NCBI GenBank assembly: GCA_014904845.1 | Contig: MU119515.1 | Location: 1-57,183 of the forward strand | Direction: 5' to 3' | DNA length: 57,183 nt | Origin: Acephala macrosclerotiorum | Taxonomy: Eukaryota > Ascomycota > Leotiomycetes > Helotiales > Mollisiaceae | Shown: piece by piece, positions 22,421-36,301 of the stretch | Layout of the letters: every line of letters starts with the position of its first letter | Position numbering within the stretch: position 1 is the stretch's first letter | The notes under the pieces: model-generated | The model's database searches: none | Told to the model about the DNA's origin: nothing | What the model saw: the letters and a program-made list of their open reading frames with translations, nothing else | Made by a program: the position numbers and the translations under genes

Positions 22421-25400
22421 TTTTTAAACAGTAGATTCTTTTTAATATTTTTTTTTTCTTTTTTCGAATTGATCGTTATTACTATTATCGTTTTTTCTTT
22501 CGACAAATTAAATCGATATACGACGTCGTCAATTAATATTAAATTTTTTTTTTTTTAACGATAAATCAAATATTGAAAATTATTTCAATATAAAAAATAA
22601 ATAAAAAAAAACCGATATCGATATTAAATTAACAAATGTTAATATCAATATCGAAAAAAACGATTACAACGAGAAAAATTTATTAAATTTAATAAATTTA
22701 AAATAGATTATTAAAAAAAAAAACGTTTATTCGTTAAAATATTATTTCGATTAAAAGAATAATTTTAATGAATTCGAGAATAAAAATAAAAATTATAACA
22801 ATGATAATTTTTTTTTTTTAAATATAATTAAAAAAAATTTCTATTAATAAATACTTTATTTTTTTTTTGTTTATTGTTTTTTATTATCGAATTATTAATT
22901 TAACTTTTTTTATAAATATTGTAAATATATATGAAAAAATTTTATTCGAGTAATACAAATTATTTTTTATTATATTTTTAAAGTTTTTTTCGAATAAATA
23001 TTAAATTAATATTAAAAAAAAAATAAAAAAAAATTTACAAATATTTAATCGATTAATATATTAAAAATATATTAAAAAGTTTTTTAATTTGTATACGAAC
23101 GAATAATTGAAAAGAAAATCGAAAAAAAAAAATAAATCGTTATATATATCGAGTAAATAATATTCTTTGTTTATTCGTTTAATTTAATTCGAATTATTGT
23201 AAATAAAAACTAATAAAATATTTATTGCAAATTTTTAAAAAACTAATAAAAAAATATCGTTTATCGACGAAAAAACGCGATAACGTTACAATATATATCG
23301 AAAATTTTATAAACGTTTTACAAATCAATTTAATTACAACAAAATAAAAATATATATATAATCGATAGTAAATTCAAATTAGTTTCTTTTATCAATTAAT
23401 TATATTCTTCGTAAATCGACTTTTAACGCTTTTAAAATTTCATTATAGTAATATTACAATAAATTTATTTTAAGATTTTAATAGCGAATTTTATCGAATT
23501 TTAATCGAATTTATATACGAATTTACAAAAAAATATTTCGATATAAAAAATATATAAATTTAAACTTTGAATTTTTTTTTATTTTTTTTGGAATTTTTTT
23601 TTCTTTTATTTTAATCGAAATATACGACTTATATAAAAACTAAAAATACGTTTATATTTCTCGAAATTATTTTTAATTTATTTTTATTTTCAATTTATAC
23701 GTCGCTTTTTTAAATCTTATTTTTATCAATAATATATTTTTAATTTCGAATTTTATATCGATTAAAAAAATTAGTAAATTGAATATTTTATTTAATTATA
23801 AATAATTACTTTTGTATTTAAAATCGAAAACGATTAATATTTTCGTTTTTTACAAATTTATTAAAACGTCGTACGATTAAAAGATTTTGTTCAATTAATT
23901 ATTATCGTATACGATTCTTTTGAAATAAATAAAATAATTCGATATATTTATTAAATTCTCGTAAATTACGCGTTCGTATTATTTTTAATATAATACAAAT
24001 AATATTTTTAATTAAAATAATACGTATTATACGATTTTTTTTTCGTAATTTTATTTTTATTCGTAGTACGATATATTAATCGTAGATTAATAAATAATAT
24101 AAACGACGTATTTCAAAATATAATAATATAATACGTTAAAATTAATATTTTTATTAAGTATTACTTTCGATAGAAAATTATTATTAATACGCGAATTATC
24201 GTTTTTAATTACGAATTTTAATATAATTTAATACGAATAATTTATCGAATAATTCGTTAAATCGATTTTAATTAATCGTAAAAATTTATACTCGAGAAAT
24301 TTTTATTTATTAATCAAATTTTATTGTTTATCGTTTTGTTACAAAACGAAAAAAATAAAAATGTCGTTTTCAAAGTACGATAATACGATAATTTAAATAT
24401 CGAATTATCGATCGCGCGATTTTTAATATTAAATAACGATTGAAAATTGCGTTTTTTAAATATATTTAAAAGCGTTGAAATTTGAAATACTCGATCGATA
24501 AAATCGAGCGATAATTTTTTAGATTTAAATTCAATTAAAACGTAAAAATTATTTTAAATTAAAACGATAAAATATTTTTATTTTAAAAACGTTTAATGAA
24601 AATAATAATAATATTTTCGAGTACGATTATTGAAAAAGAGTTTTATTGTTATAATACGAGTATTGATATAATCACTATTTATTATTATTTTTAAAAAAAG
24701 AAAATTATTATTTTATTATACAAAAAATCGTTTACGCGACAAACGAGTTTAATATTATTGAAAAAAATTAATTTTTAATTGGTAATCGTTTAAATTAAAA
24801 AACAAACGTTAAATAATACTATATTATTAATATTTATTAAAAAAAGGACTATTATTTGTTTTTTTTGTTTAAAGGAATAAAATTTGTCGTTCGAAAAACG
24901 TATTTACGAATTTGTTAATTCGAGAAATTTAATAAAATATTTTAAGTGAAAATATTTGATTTATATTAAAAAAAAAATTCAATTTAAATACAAAATTTAT
25001 CGAATGTTTTTACAATATAAAACGCATTTTTAGAATTACGTATTGAATATTTATAGAATCGTTTTTTAATATCTCGATAACGTATTAAACGATATAATTA
25101 AATAATTTAAATTTTTTTTTTTTTCTTTTTTTCGCGATTAAAAATTGTTAAATACGAATTGATACTAGTGATATATTATTTTATATAATGTAATTATTCG
25201 TTTTTTATTTTTTTTTATATATATATATAAAATTAAAATCGAAAATTCGAATTTGAATTTTTATTTGTTTTTCGTTCTTAGTATTTTCAATGGTTATATA
25301 ATAAAAAGTCTTATAATCAAACTATTAATTAATTAACTCGTTACGAGCGAATTTTTACAATTTTAACGAATGTACAAATAATACTCGTTATTCAAAAATT

Positions 25401-28400
25401 CTATGTATTTAAAAACTTTTTACGAAATTCGTTTAATTTAATCTTTGTAAATTCTTTGAAAATACGTTTTATATTTCTTTTTAAAAGTCGTTAAAATGTA
25501 ATATAAAACACAAAATAATTTTAATTTTCGTTTATTTTTTTTTTTATACGTTTTATAAATACTTTTTCAAGTAATTATAAAATTATAAGATTTATAACAA
25601 AATTTTTTTATTTATTTTTATTTTTTTACAAATTTTATTATTTTTTTTATTCGTATAAATTTTATTATTTTAAATTGTTGAATAATATTTTTAACGTTAT
25701 TATTTTTTTTTGTATTAAAAAAAAAATGAAAATATTTCGAATTAATTTCGTTTGTTTTTAAATTATTTAATAATTTTTTATTTTTAATATTTATTTTAAT
25801 ATTTTTTCGATTTAATTTATTGTTTTCTTCGATTATAAATTTTCGTTTTCGTATTTACTATAAAAATTGAAGATTTATTTTATATTATAAAAACGTTTAA
25901 AAAGAATTTAATATTAAAATATTTTTTATAATTATTAAATAAAGAATTAATATTGAATCAATTTGAAATATTTATAAAAATATTTATTATTGAGTTTTGA
26001 GAAAAAATTTAACAAATAAAAAGTATTAATATAATATTATTTAAAATCAATTTTTTATTTTTTATTTGAATTAAATTAAATTTACGAGAAAGTTTTTTTT
26101 TAATTATAAAAAAAAAATATCGATTTCGTAATAGAATTTTTTTGAGTAATATATTATTCGAAAATATATTTAAATGAAAATAAAAAATCGTTAAAAGTTA
26201 TAAAAATTCGTATTTTATTCAAAATAAATTGAATTATTTTTTGGTTTATATTTTATATTGTTTAAATAAATTGAATAAGAATTTGAATTTGTAATAATTA
26301 GATTGTAAATAAAAATAATATATTTCTTTTTATTATTACGTATTTTGATTTTTTTAAAAGTGATAAAATTTGAAATAATAAGTTTACGATAGTTACAAAT
26401 ATTATAAGTACGATATTAAATTATATACGTAATTGAAATTACTATAAAAATCGAATTTTAAAAAGTAGTAAAATTTAAACAATATTAAAAGCGTATTTTT
26501 AATATTTCAATTAATTTCCAATTTATAGATATATAATTAAAAGTATTAATATTATACGCTATATAAATTTCGCATTATATAATCAATCAATTTCTTTTAT
26601 TGGAATTATATATATATACAATTAATAGTTTTATCAATTGATTTATAGAGTTTTATTTTAACAAATCCAATTATAAAACATCAAATTTTTTATTCGAATA
26701 TTGTAAAATACTTTTTTTGTTTAAATTGCGTTTTTTTGATAATTGAATTTTCTATAATAATATTTATTGTTTTTATAATATTTATACAATTTATTTTATT
26801 ATTATTATATTATTAAAAAAAATTTCTTTTAATTGTATTTAATTTTATTTACTTATAAAAATATAATAAAATCAATATTTTTTTTCAAATAAAAAATTAA
26901 AAATATTAAAATATTAATTTAAATTAAATAATAAAACGTTATATTTTACAAAATAAATTTGAAAATAAAAAAAGAAAATTTCTTTTTAAATAAAAGTTTA
27001 AATAAATATTCAAAGAATATTTTAATATATTCTATTAAAAACAAAAAAAGTAATATAATTTTCAAAGTTTTAATATAATCAATATTTAAAATTATTAATA
27101 CGCTAATTATATTCGTTACAAAAAAAAATATTAATAGAATTTATCGAAATCAATATAATAAATTATTATAATAAATTTATATATATTTATACTTGAGAAA
27201 AAATTAATATAATTTTTCTAAAAAAAAATAATATAATTAATTTAATAAATAAATAATAAATTTTCAATAAACGAAAAAAGAATTTGTAGATTTTTCTTTT
27301 TTGATCCAATGAAAAAAAATACTAAAAGTAATATATTCGTGTTTATTTATAATTTATTGTTATTGGATTTTAAATCGTTGAAATTGCGAATTTCGTAATA
27401 AAATCGTCGCGTTAATATAAAAACTTTGATTATAATAATATATATAGTAAATAAAGAATAAATAAAAAGCGAATAAATAAGTATATTTCAAATAAAAACG
27501 AAAGAACGAAAATAGTAATACGATTATATTGAATTCGACAAATAGTAAAATAAATAAATTTGATTGATTTTTCGTATTAAAAATTTAATAACGAAAAAAT
27601 GAAAACGAACAAAGTATAATAGTAATAAAAAATGAAAAAAAAAAAAAAAAAAAAACGTATACAAATTGTTTTATTTTACAACGTTTTTTTATATATTGAA
27701 ATAGATTTTTATATTATAATAAAAACAATATTAAAATTTAAAACTTGTAAATTTGATTATAATATAACGAAACAAAATACTCTATTTATCAAACGAAAAT
27801 AATTTTATTTCAAATCAAAAATGAGATTTTAAATAACAAAAACGATTTATAAAATTTTTTGAAAATATATACCATTTAAAAACGTATTAATAAAAGTAAT
27901 TAATAATACGTTTTCGATTAAACAATCTTTAAATAATAATATTATAAATTGTCTAATTAAAAATAGTATATTTTTACATTCAAATAAAACAATAATATAA
28001 ATTGACAATTTTTATATTAATAATATTTGCACGAAATAAATTATAAGTATTAAATCGATAATTTTAAAATTTTTAAAATTGTATATATATATTATTTGAA
28101 AATCAAATTAAAAAGAATTTATTATTACGTTTTTCAATTATACTAATTATTTCTACGTTTACAATATTTCGTTTTTTTATTTAATTCCTTCGTCGATTTA
28201 TTAAAAAAACTTTCAAATAATAATTTAAAATATACGATTTCGATTACGTTTTTTCAAACTCAAAAAAACGTTCAAAAAAATAACAAAAAATTAAAATTTA
28301 TCAAATATAATATTACGAAAGAAAAAATTGTAATAAAAAGTTTTAATAGCGATCGAAAATCGATAAATTTTTAATTAATATTTCAATTGTATTTTATTAA

Positions 28401-31400
28401 ATAAATAAAAAAAAAAAATTCAATTTCGCGTAAAATTATTTTATTTTAATCGTTTTATTTTATCGTCTTTAAAAAATTATTTTTTTATCAAATAATTTTT
28501 ATTATTCTAAAAACTCGACAAACGATTTATTAGATTATATTAAAATTTATATAAATACAATAAAAAATATTCAATTTTTAGTAAAAATTGCAACGAATTT
28601 TAAATTTTTTTAAAAATTCGTTTTTATTTTATTGTACGTTGTTCTCGTTGAAATTGGAATTAATAAAGATTAAACAGATGCGATTATGAAATTTTATTGG
28701 GTAAACGAGAAAAAGTAAAAAAAAAATCTCGATAAAAAATTTTTATAATAGAATTATTGTAATATTTATTAAATGAATTAATGTATTAAAAAATTGATTG
28801 AATACAATTGAAGATTTCGAAATATAAAATTATTTTTGTTATATAAAATAATTTTTTATTTTTTTGTTTTATAATTTGAGATTATTAAATAAAACAAAAA
28901 TAAATAAATAACTCGTTAGTATATACGATCGTTTTTCAAATTTCGTTCAAAAGAATTTCGATTTTTTTATTATCGAATTAATAAAATCAATATATATTAT
29001 ATTATACTAAGAAATACTTAATTAGTTCTCGTATAATATTTTTTGTATTATTAAAAAATTGTTTAGCGATATTTTAGAGTACGTTTACTCGTTTACGATT
29101 ATTATTTATTAATATTTTTTAAATGGTACGAAATTTGTACAATTTTCAAATATTCGAAAATCGTTTAAACTTTTTTTAAAAAACTTTTTTTTTAATATAA
29201 TTATTACGTTCAATTAATAAATAAATTAATCTATAAAAAAAAATAATTTACGAATATTTTAATACAATTTACAATTTATAAACTCTATTTTTAAATTGTA
29301 TGTATTCGTAGTAAAAAAAAACAATTATTGTATTTTTCGAAAAATAAAAAATTTCAATAATAAATAAGAACAAATAATAAAATTAAAATCAAAAAATCTA
29401 TTAATTAATCTCGAAATCTTTTAATAAATATTCAATTTTTGAGTTTTTTGACTATCGCGTTTAATACGTTAAAACTATTAATACAATCGTCAACGAATAA
29501 CGATTTTATAAACAAATCGAATTTTAATATAAAATTAATAATAGTAATAAATTTTGATATAATATTAATAATAGAAATAGAATTCGATATATTGTTAATT
29601 GTAAAATTAAAACTATTTTTGTTTTTTTTAAATACAAATTTTTATTTAAATAAAATGTAATATATAAAAAATAACAAAATTAAATTATTAATTTGAATAT
29701 TTATATCGTTAATTACAAATGCATTTTAAACAATAAAAAAATAAACGTTATTTTATTATTTTTATTTATATCAAATAAAATATTTTTATAAAAATAATAA
29801 ACCGATTTTATATATTATATAATATTATATATTTTATATTATCGATTTCTTATAATAATTTTTAAGTTTTTTATTTTAAAAAATAATATTATTATAATAA
29901 TATATTTTGATTTTATTTATATTAATTTATCGATTTACGTAAATGCATTTAATTTATAATAATTTTCAATTTATCGATAATCGACAACAATCGAAATAAA
30001 AAAAATTTATTTTCTTTGTTAATTATAATATTTAATATATTATAATTGATAAATTTAATAATAAATTTTGTAATATTCTACGACGAGTTTTGAATATATA
30101 ATAAAAAAAAACTTGAAAATCGAATATTAATCGATTTTGGTAATTTTTATACGAATTATATTTTTAGTTTTAAAAGTTAAATTTTATAATTTAAATATAA
30201 TATTTATAAAAATATAATTTTTTTTATTTTCGATTAATATTACAACGTTGTAATACTCGTAAATTAATTCGAGTAAATCACTATAAATACGTTTACGAAT
30301 TTTTTTCAACGTATAAATTCGATAGAATTTTATATATATTAATTATTCGTATAATCGAATTTAAAAAAAGTTATAATTGTAATATTAGTTTTTATTAATA
30401 GATTTTTTAGAAAAATAATTCGATATTTGTACGATTATAAATCGATTTAACGAATTATAATAAAAACTTTGAAATAGATTTTTTTTTTTAATATTAAATA
30501 TAATTACGAAAAAATTGTATAAATAATATAAAAAATTATTGTAAAATCGATTGCGAAAAAAATTTTATTTTATTTTTTTGGATTTTTTTGTTTAATAAGA
30601 AATTTGATTGAGATTTGTTTACGAATAAATTAAAAATAGTATTGCGAGAAATAATACGATATATAATTATAATTTTTAAAGAAATTTTTTTTTTGTATAT
30701 TTTCAAAGTTGTAAATTGCGATAGCAAATAATAAAAAAATGAATATTACGAATTATATTATTAAATTTGTTAATTTCGAGATTATTACTAATTAAGTATA
30801 GTACAAATTCTCGATTTTGAATACACGTGTCAAATTTACATTTTTAAACTTTTCTATAAATAAAAAATCTGAATAAATTAATTATTAAAACAATATAATT
30901 TGTTTTTGTTTTAAATAAATTTTTAAATTTTTTTTTATTCAATTTTTTTTGTTTTAATTAAATATTCTCTCGAAATCGAAATTTTAAAAGTAAATAATAT
31001 TTACGTATAATTATTACGCGATTTATTAACAATAAAATATTTTAATATATAAATTATTATTTTCTCTTTCAAATATCTATTATCGAGCGTTTTTAATAGT
31101 TTATTTGAAAAATAAATTATTAAAAAAATAAATTAAAAATATAAAAAAGTTTATATAAGTAAATTTAATTATTGTTAAAAAAATATACAAAATGAAATAA
31201 TTAAAACGTTAAATTTCAATTTTATAGAATTTTCAATTTTATAGTTTGTTTATTTAATAATAATAATAAAATTTTTTTATTATTTCAATATAATAATTAT
31301 TTAATTATTATTTTATTATTTCTTAAAACAAAACTTTTTTATTGTTATTTATTATTTATCGAATAACGTTATTTATAATACGTTTATATATTTACGATAA

Positions 31401-33090
31401 TAAACGAGAAAATAATTTTTCGACTTTTTAATTTTAGTTTATAAGTATTGTTTTCAAGTAATTTAAAGTTTTTATTACGAGTTTTTATTAAATTGATATT
31501 GTTTAAAATATTAATAATTTATAGTATTTATTTTTAGTTTTTAATTTCTAATTTTTATTTTTTATTTTTTAAATCAATCAATAAAATACAATTTAATAAC
31601 GAGATTATAAAATCAATAAAACGAGTAAAATAATAAAAAGAAATTAACAAAATAAAAACAATGAATATATAGATATAATAATGAGATAAAAATATAATTG
31701 AAAATAGTAAAATGATTTAAAAAGTTGAAATAAAAAAAAAGATTAAATAAATAAAAACAATTAAAAGTATACGTTTTTAAATACTCGAGAAATAATAAAA
31801 ATTGATTGATAAACGAGAAAAATTTTTATTTGTTGAAATAAGAATTTGAATTGAAAAGTGAAAATTTAAAGAATTTAATATTTTCTGCGTATTTGAATTC
31901 GTATATTGAAGATTGGTATTCAATAGTAAATATAATTTTTTTAAGATTATTAGAATTTCTTTTAAAATTGTTAGAAAATATTATAATATCGATAAATATT
32001 TTATCGATATTAAAAAATAAAAAGAATTCAACGATTAGAGATTGGATTTTTTTGATATCAAAGAATTACTTTTTTTATATACTCTATAAAAATTACTCGA
32101 ATTTAATATTATACGTTTTCTCGATTTTTTTCAATATATTTTTATATATATTTAATTATATTATATTAATATCTTTTTTACAAATAAAAATGATCGTTTT
32201 TTTATTTTACTCGTTTATTTAAACTAGTAATAATTTTAATAATTTGAATTTTTTATTTTTTTAATTTTATTAAAAACGAAATTAAAAAACTCGAAAACGA
32301 TATTATTATTAAATTTCAAATATTCGATATTTGTATTTGAAAAAAAAAACATTAAAATGAAATTAAAAAACGAGAATATAATTTGTTCGCTTTAATAAAA
32401 AGTTTTATTAGTTTTTTTACGTTGATTGTTTGAAATCGTATTTCGATAACGAGATTTAAATTATATATTAAAAAAATAACGTTTATTTGAGAAATGAAAA
32501 TAAAAAAGAAAATACAATTGTAATTTGAATAATATTATTATAAATTTATTAAATACGAGTATTTATAATAATAAGTTTATATTTCAATCAATAAAAATAA
32601 TATTTTAAAATTTGAGATTTTAAAAATTAATAATTGTAAAAAATAAATATTATAATTTAAATTGAATAAAAAAATAATTATTAGAAAAAAACTCTCGATT
32701 TAAATTAAAAAATTTGAAATATAATTTATTTGTAAAAAAAAATCGATTAATAATATTTTTTATTTATTTTTAAACGATTTTTTTTATACTATTTTTTAGA
32801 TTCAAATTATTAATTTCGAAATATTAATTATTTACTATCGAATATAGAGAATAATAAAACGAGATCTTTATACAATATTTTATAGAAATTGCAATAATTA
32901 TTAAATACGTATATTTAATCTTTAAATCGTTTTTTGTATTTTGAAAAATATTTTTTTTTTCGTTTAATTTTTCAAATTCTTTGAGATTTTATAGTTTCAA
33001 TTAATATTGATTTAAATAATATATAATTGCGAGAATTTATAGAATTTCGTTTACGCGTCGAAAAATTGTATTGTAAAAATTTAAATAATG

Positions 33091-33222
33091 TATTTGAATC
33101 TATAAATATATTACATTCGATTAATTTATAAATCAATTTTCGATTTATTCGTAATATATTTGAATTTGTAAATATATTATATTCGATTTGTTTATCGACG
33201 AATTTTCGATTTATTCGTTTTA
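33091..33222. repeat. 66-bp imperfect tandem duplication
   Basis: Two adjacent units (33,091-33,156 and 33,157-33,222) share the frame TATTTGAAT...TAAATATATTA.ATTCGATT...TTTTCGATTTATTCG and differ mostly by transitions. It lies about 400 bp before the first LTR. It is probably an old local duplication; no function is visible. Confidence 0.6.
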
Positions 33223-33615
33223 TCGCGTATATTTTTCGTCGTTTTATATTGTATTTTAATTAAAAGTATTTAATATTAATCGCGTTAAAAGTTTTTTTTT
33301 TATTTATTAAAACTTTTATTTATATCGACGCGAATTATTTAAATCGATTAATATTATCAATAAATTAATTTGATTTGTCAATTTACTTTTTTTATAATTA
33401 ATAATTAAATTTTTTTATTCGATAATCGTATACTATAAAATTCGATTTTTAAAACTTTTTTATTTTTTTTAATGTTTTTATTCGAATTCTTTCAAGAATT
33501 TTTATTTTATTTTATTCGTTTTATGTAATTTCAAAAGTAATTAATTTTTTTATATATTAAATTTTTTCGCTATTTAAATTCGATATTTTTTCGTAAGTAT
33601 TATCGTTAAATATAT

Positions 33616-33874
33616 TGTAGAAAAGCAATGGAGTACAAAGTAAAAAAGTCCAATCGTAGGTCAATTCGTTTTAGTCAGTGGACTAGATTTATTCGAAGTA
33701 ATTCGTAATTTGTAAATCAATCAATCAATTAATTAGAGTAGAAATAGAAAGGATTGTTGATTAGTTTATAGTAAGTGAAAACTTTTTACGTACTAGAAAA
33801 CACGTGATTAGTATTGTTTTCGAAACTAGCTATTTATAAGGATTTTTGAAGAGAAAACATATAGTCTTATTACA
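33616..33874 (-). repeat. LTR, left copy (probable 3' LTR of copy 1)
   Basis: 259 bp, TGTAG...TTACA. It keeps most G but has lost many C relative to the right LTR, as if the plus strand was deaminated. A TTATAAATA box is readable on the minus strand at about 33,832-33,840, and CACGTG is intact at about 33,801-33,806. Confidence 0.88.
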
Positions 33875-33887
33875 ATCGTTTTCTCAT
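33875..33887 (-). promoter_or_regulatory. Polypurine-tract candidate
   Basis: Read on the minus strand, the bases just before the left LTR are ATGAGAAAACGAT, a mostly purine run (GAGAAAACGA). This is the position expected for a plus-strand primer if the element is oriented minus. The run is short, so it is suggestive only. Confidence 0.4.
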
Positions 33888-33958
33888 ATGACGAGCTCGT
33901 TTTGAGTCTCGAAAAAAAGAACTAGAAAAAGAGAAAAAACTCGCTTTAAGCAAAGAAT

Positions 33959-36301
33959 TTAAAGTTTGAGATTTCTCAAATTATCGTCGTTTTTTTTTAA
34001 GAATTTAATAGTTTTCTCAATATTTTTGTTAGCGCTAAATTCTTTTGTAGTTTGCTTTCTTTTCCCTTTAGGATTTAGTAGAAAGAAAGAAAGTAGACGA
34101 ATTTTAAATTTAGATTTATTGTTAGAAATAATTAGATACTTTTGATTATTTTCTATAAGCGCTATCAATTTCTTAGTTTCGCATTTAAAGAAGGACTTAT
34201 TGCTAGGAAATATTTCTATTTTTCTTATTTCAAAATATCGAAAGATTAGTTTAATTTGAATTACAATTTGTTTTTGCTAATGAGTATACAAATGTCTATT
34301 ATTAGACGAGTTTTGGTAGTTTAGTTATTGAAAAATCTCATATCGAATAGTAAAATAGTCTAAAGATTTCGCGCAATGGACTATATCGAAGATTGCGTCG
34401 ATTTTTTTAAGTTGAATACTATCGAGAAAGGATTCGTCGTTAGAAAGTTCTCGAAATCGATTTTCGAAGAAAGTTCGAAATTTGTTATAAACTTTTTTGA
34501 GTTTTTCGTAGATAGTATTGCCGATGATTCTTCCGCTAGTATTAATAGGTATTAAACTCACGAAAAGTGAAATGAGAGAATTAGAATTCTTGGGATTTTT
34601 AGCGTATTTTCGATCGATAAAAGTTTTTGTTTTATAGACGTGTAATTTCAATTTTTGAGATTTTTTTTTTATAATATTTGATTAAATTTATTTTAAGAGA
34701 TCTTTAATTAAAGTTCGATTTTTAGTACTAAAAAAGAGATTTATTTAAATGGTTTTTTTAAGGAATCGAAACAATCAATTTATCGTTTTTCTATAATCGT
34801 TAAATCGCGAATAAATTATTTGAGGTTTGTTAGAAAAGAAAAGTTCAACGTACAATAAGTTTGAGTTTTGAAATATATTTACTTTTTTTTCGTAGAAGAA
34901 TTGATTAATTTTGTCGTTTTAATAGAGTTTAATAGACTGAGAAAAGGCAATGAAGTAAAAAGAGTAATTTTTAGAAAGTCGATAAAATAATAGTCACAAT
35001 TTGAAGTTTGTTTACAAGAGTTGAACGATAAGAGAAAAGTACGCATTGTACAGAAAAAAAAATTCGCTAAAAAGAGTTTATTAGTAATAGAATTTCAATA
35101 TATCAATTTCTTTGAAAAGAAACAGTAAAATATTTTTTTTTTTCGTTTATTTGAAGAAATCTTACAAAGTAAAGATTATCGCAATTTTTAAATCAATAAA
35201 CGATTTGATCGAGAAAATAAGCGTAGAAACGATAAAAATTCGCGAGAATTAGAATCGATTTTTCGTTAGTGTTTTTTGTTTATATTGAAAAATAGTAAAA
35301 ACATTTATAAACTAAAAACGAGTATTAGAGTAAATTCAAGTGAATTGAAAACTTTTTTTTTTAGTATACAATTTATAAATTTTGAACAATTGTATTTTTA
35401 TAATTTCAATTTGTTTTTCATCGTTTTCAAAGTGTAAATCGAGATTCTCGTAGAGCGTTATATAATGAACTCGACAAAGTTGTTCAATGAACAAGTATTT
35501 GTAAGTATTGTAGACGGTATTTAGAATTTTAATGCGATTAGTGAAATTCAAAGTGTCAAAAAAAATAACGTTTAATTTCTAAGTATTGTTTATATTGTAC
35601 GCGTAATCAATTATTGAACGTATATTATTTAATTAAGATTTGCGAATTGACTGAAATAGAGTAGTATTAGACTGCGATAAAGTAGTAATAGTTTTGTATT
35701 TTTTTAGTGTAAACGTAAATATATTGTAGTATTTCTTATTATCGGTAGTAGATTTCTTGGATCTAATTAGTATAGAGATCGAAGTAGAAAAAAGAGTAAA
35801 TCGAAAAATTCGAGAAGTTTAAAAGATTTAAAGAAGTAAAAAGTTTTGTATGAAAAGACTAGTAATAATAATATCGTTATCGTTGTTATTATTATTGTCG
35901 TTATTATCGCTAGTTAACGAAGTTGTTTGAAAAAGTGAAATATTGACGTTAGTAGTTTCTTGAGATTTGACGCTTCGAATATTTATACTATTAATAGTAA
36001 CGATCGACTATTCTTTAGATTTATTCGCAAAAATCGAGAAAAGTTCTTTAGTATATTCTCTAGTTATTAAAAGTTCGTAGAAATAGAAAGTAAAACGCAG
36101 TTTTTTTAAGTTTACTTTATTTAAATTTGTAATTATTAAATCGTCGTTCGTATTTTTCAAATATATTAATACCTTTTTGCAATCGACAAATCGAAAAAGT
36201 ATTCTTGTAAATAGTGTATTATAAACTTTGTTTTTCTCGATAATAATTATATTAATAATTTTAATAATTTTACGAAACGCAAAACGCTTTATACGAAACA
36301 T
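33959..36301 (-). pseudogene. Relic of a long element-encoded reading frame
   Basis: Four separate minus-strand open segments (36301-36008, 35551-35336, 34651-34325 and 34168-33959) all lie in the same frame, with multiple stops between them. This is expected of one ancestral coding sequence of about 780 codons riddled with C-to-T and G-to-A nonsense changes. Surviving features are an Asp/Asn-rich run from a trinucleotide repeat (35,861-35,910), a Glu/Lys-rich helical section (35,551-35,336) and a strongly basic C-terminal stretch (NPKGKRKQTTKEF, about 34,060-34,080). I recognise no reverse transcriptase, integrase or gag signature, so the product is unknown. Copy 2 preserves the same segment at 55,569-55,363 and aligns throughout, supporting an element gene rather than chance. 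Confidence 0.6.
35861..35910 (-). repeat. Imperfect trinucleotide repeat in the relic frame
   Basis: Mixed TTA/TCG/TTG triplets on the plus strand encode an Asn/Asp run when read on the minus strand in the relic frame. The same block occurs in copy 2 at about 55,879-55,933, so it predates the divergence of the copies. Confidence 0.6.

Larger units (their letters stand above)
21881..33615. other. AT-rich decayed region, no intact gene
   Basis: Dense stops in all frames; the few short frames here (for example around 29,439 and 31,851) have Ile/Asn/Lys/Phe composition expected from AT-rich noise. CpG is still over-represented among surviving C, but non-CpG C and G are commoner than in 1-11,160, so decay is less complete. 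Strand bias changes in blocks. The less-decayed remnant near 22,072-22,420 and the tandem duplication near 33,091-33,222 are described separately. Confidence 0.8.

Noticed and set aside
29439..32222. Frames of 63-123 aa in AT-rich DNA
   Set aside because: Ile/Asn/Lys/Phe-rich composition with no ATG-based structure, motif or frame continuity; expected noise at this composition.
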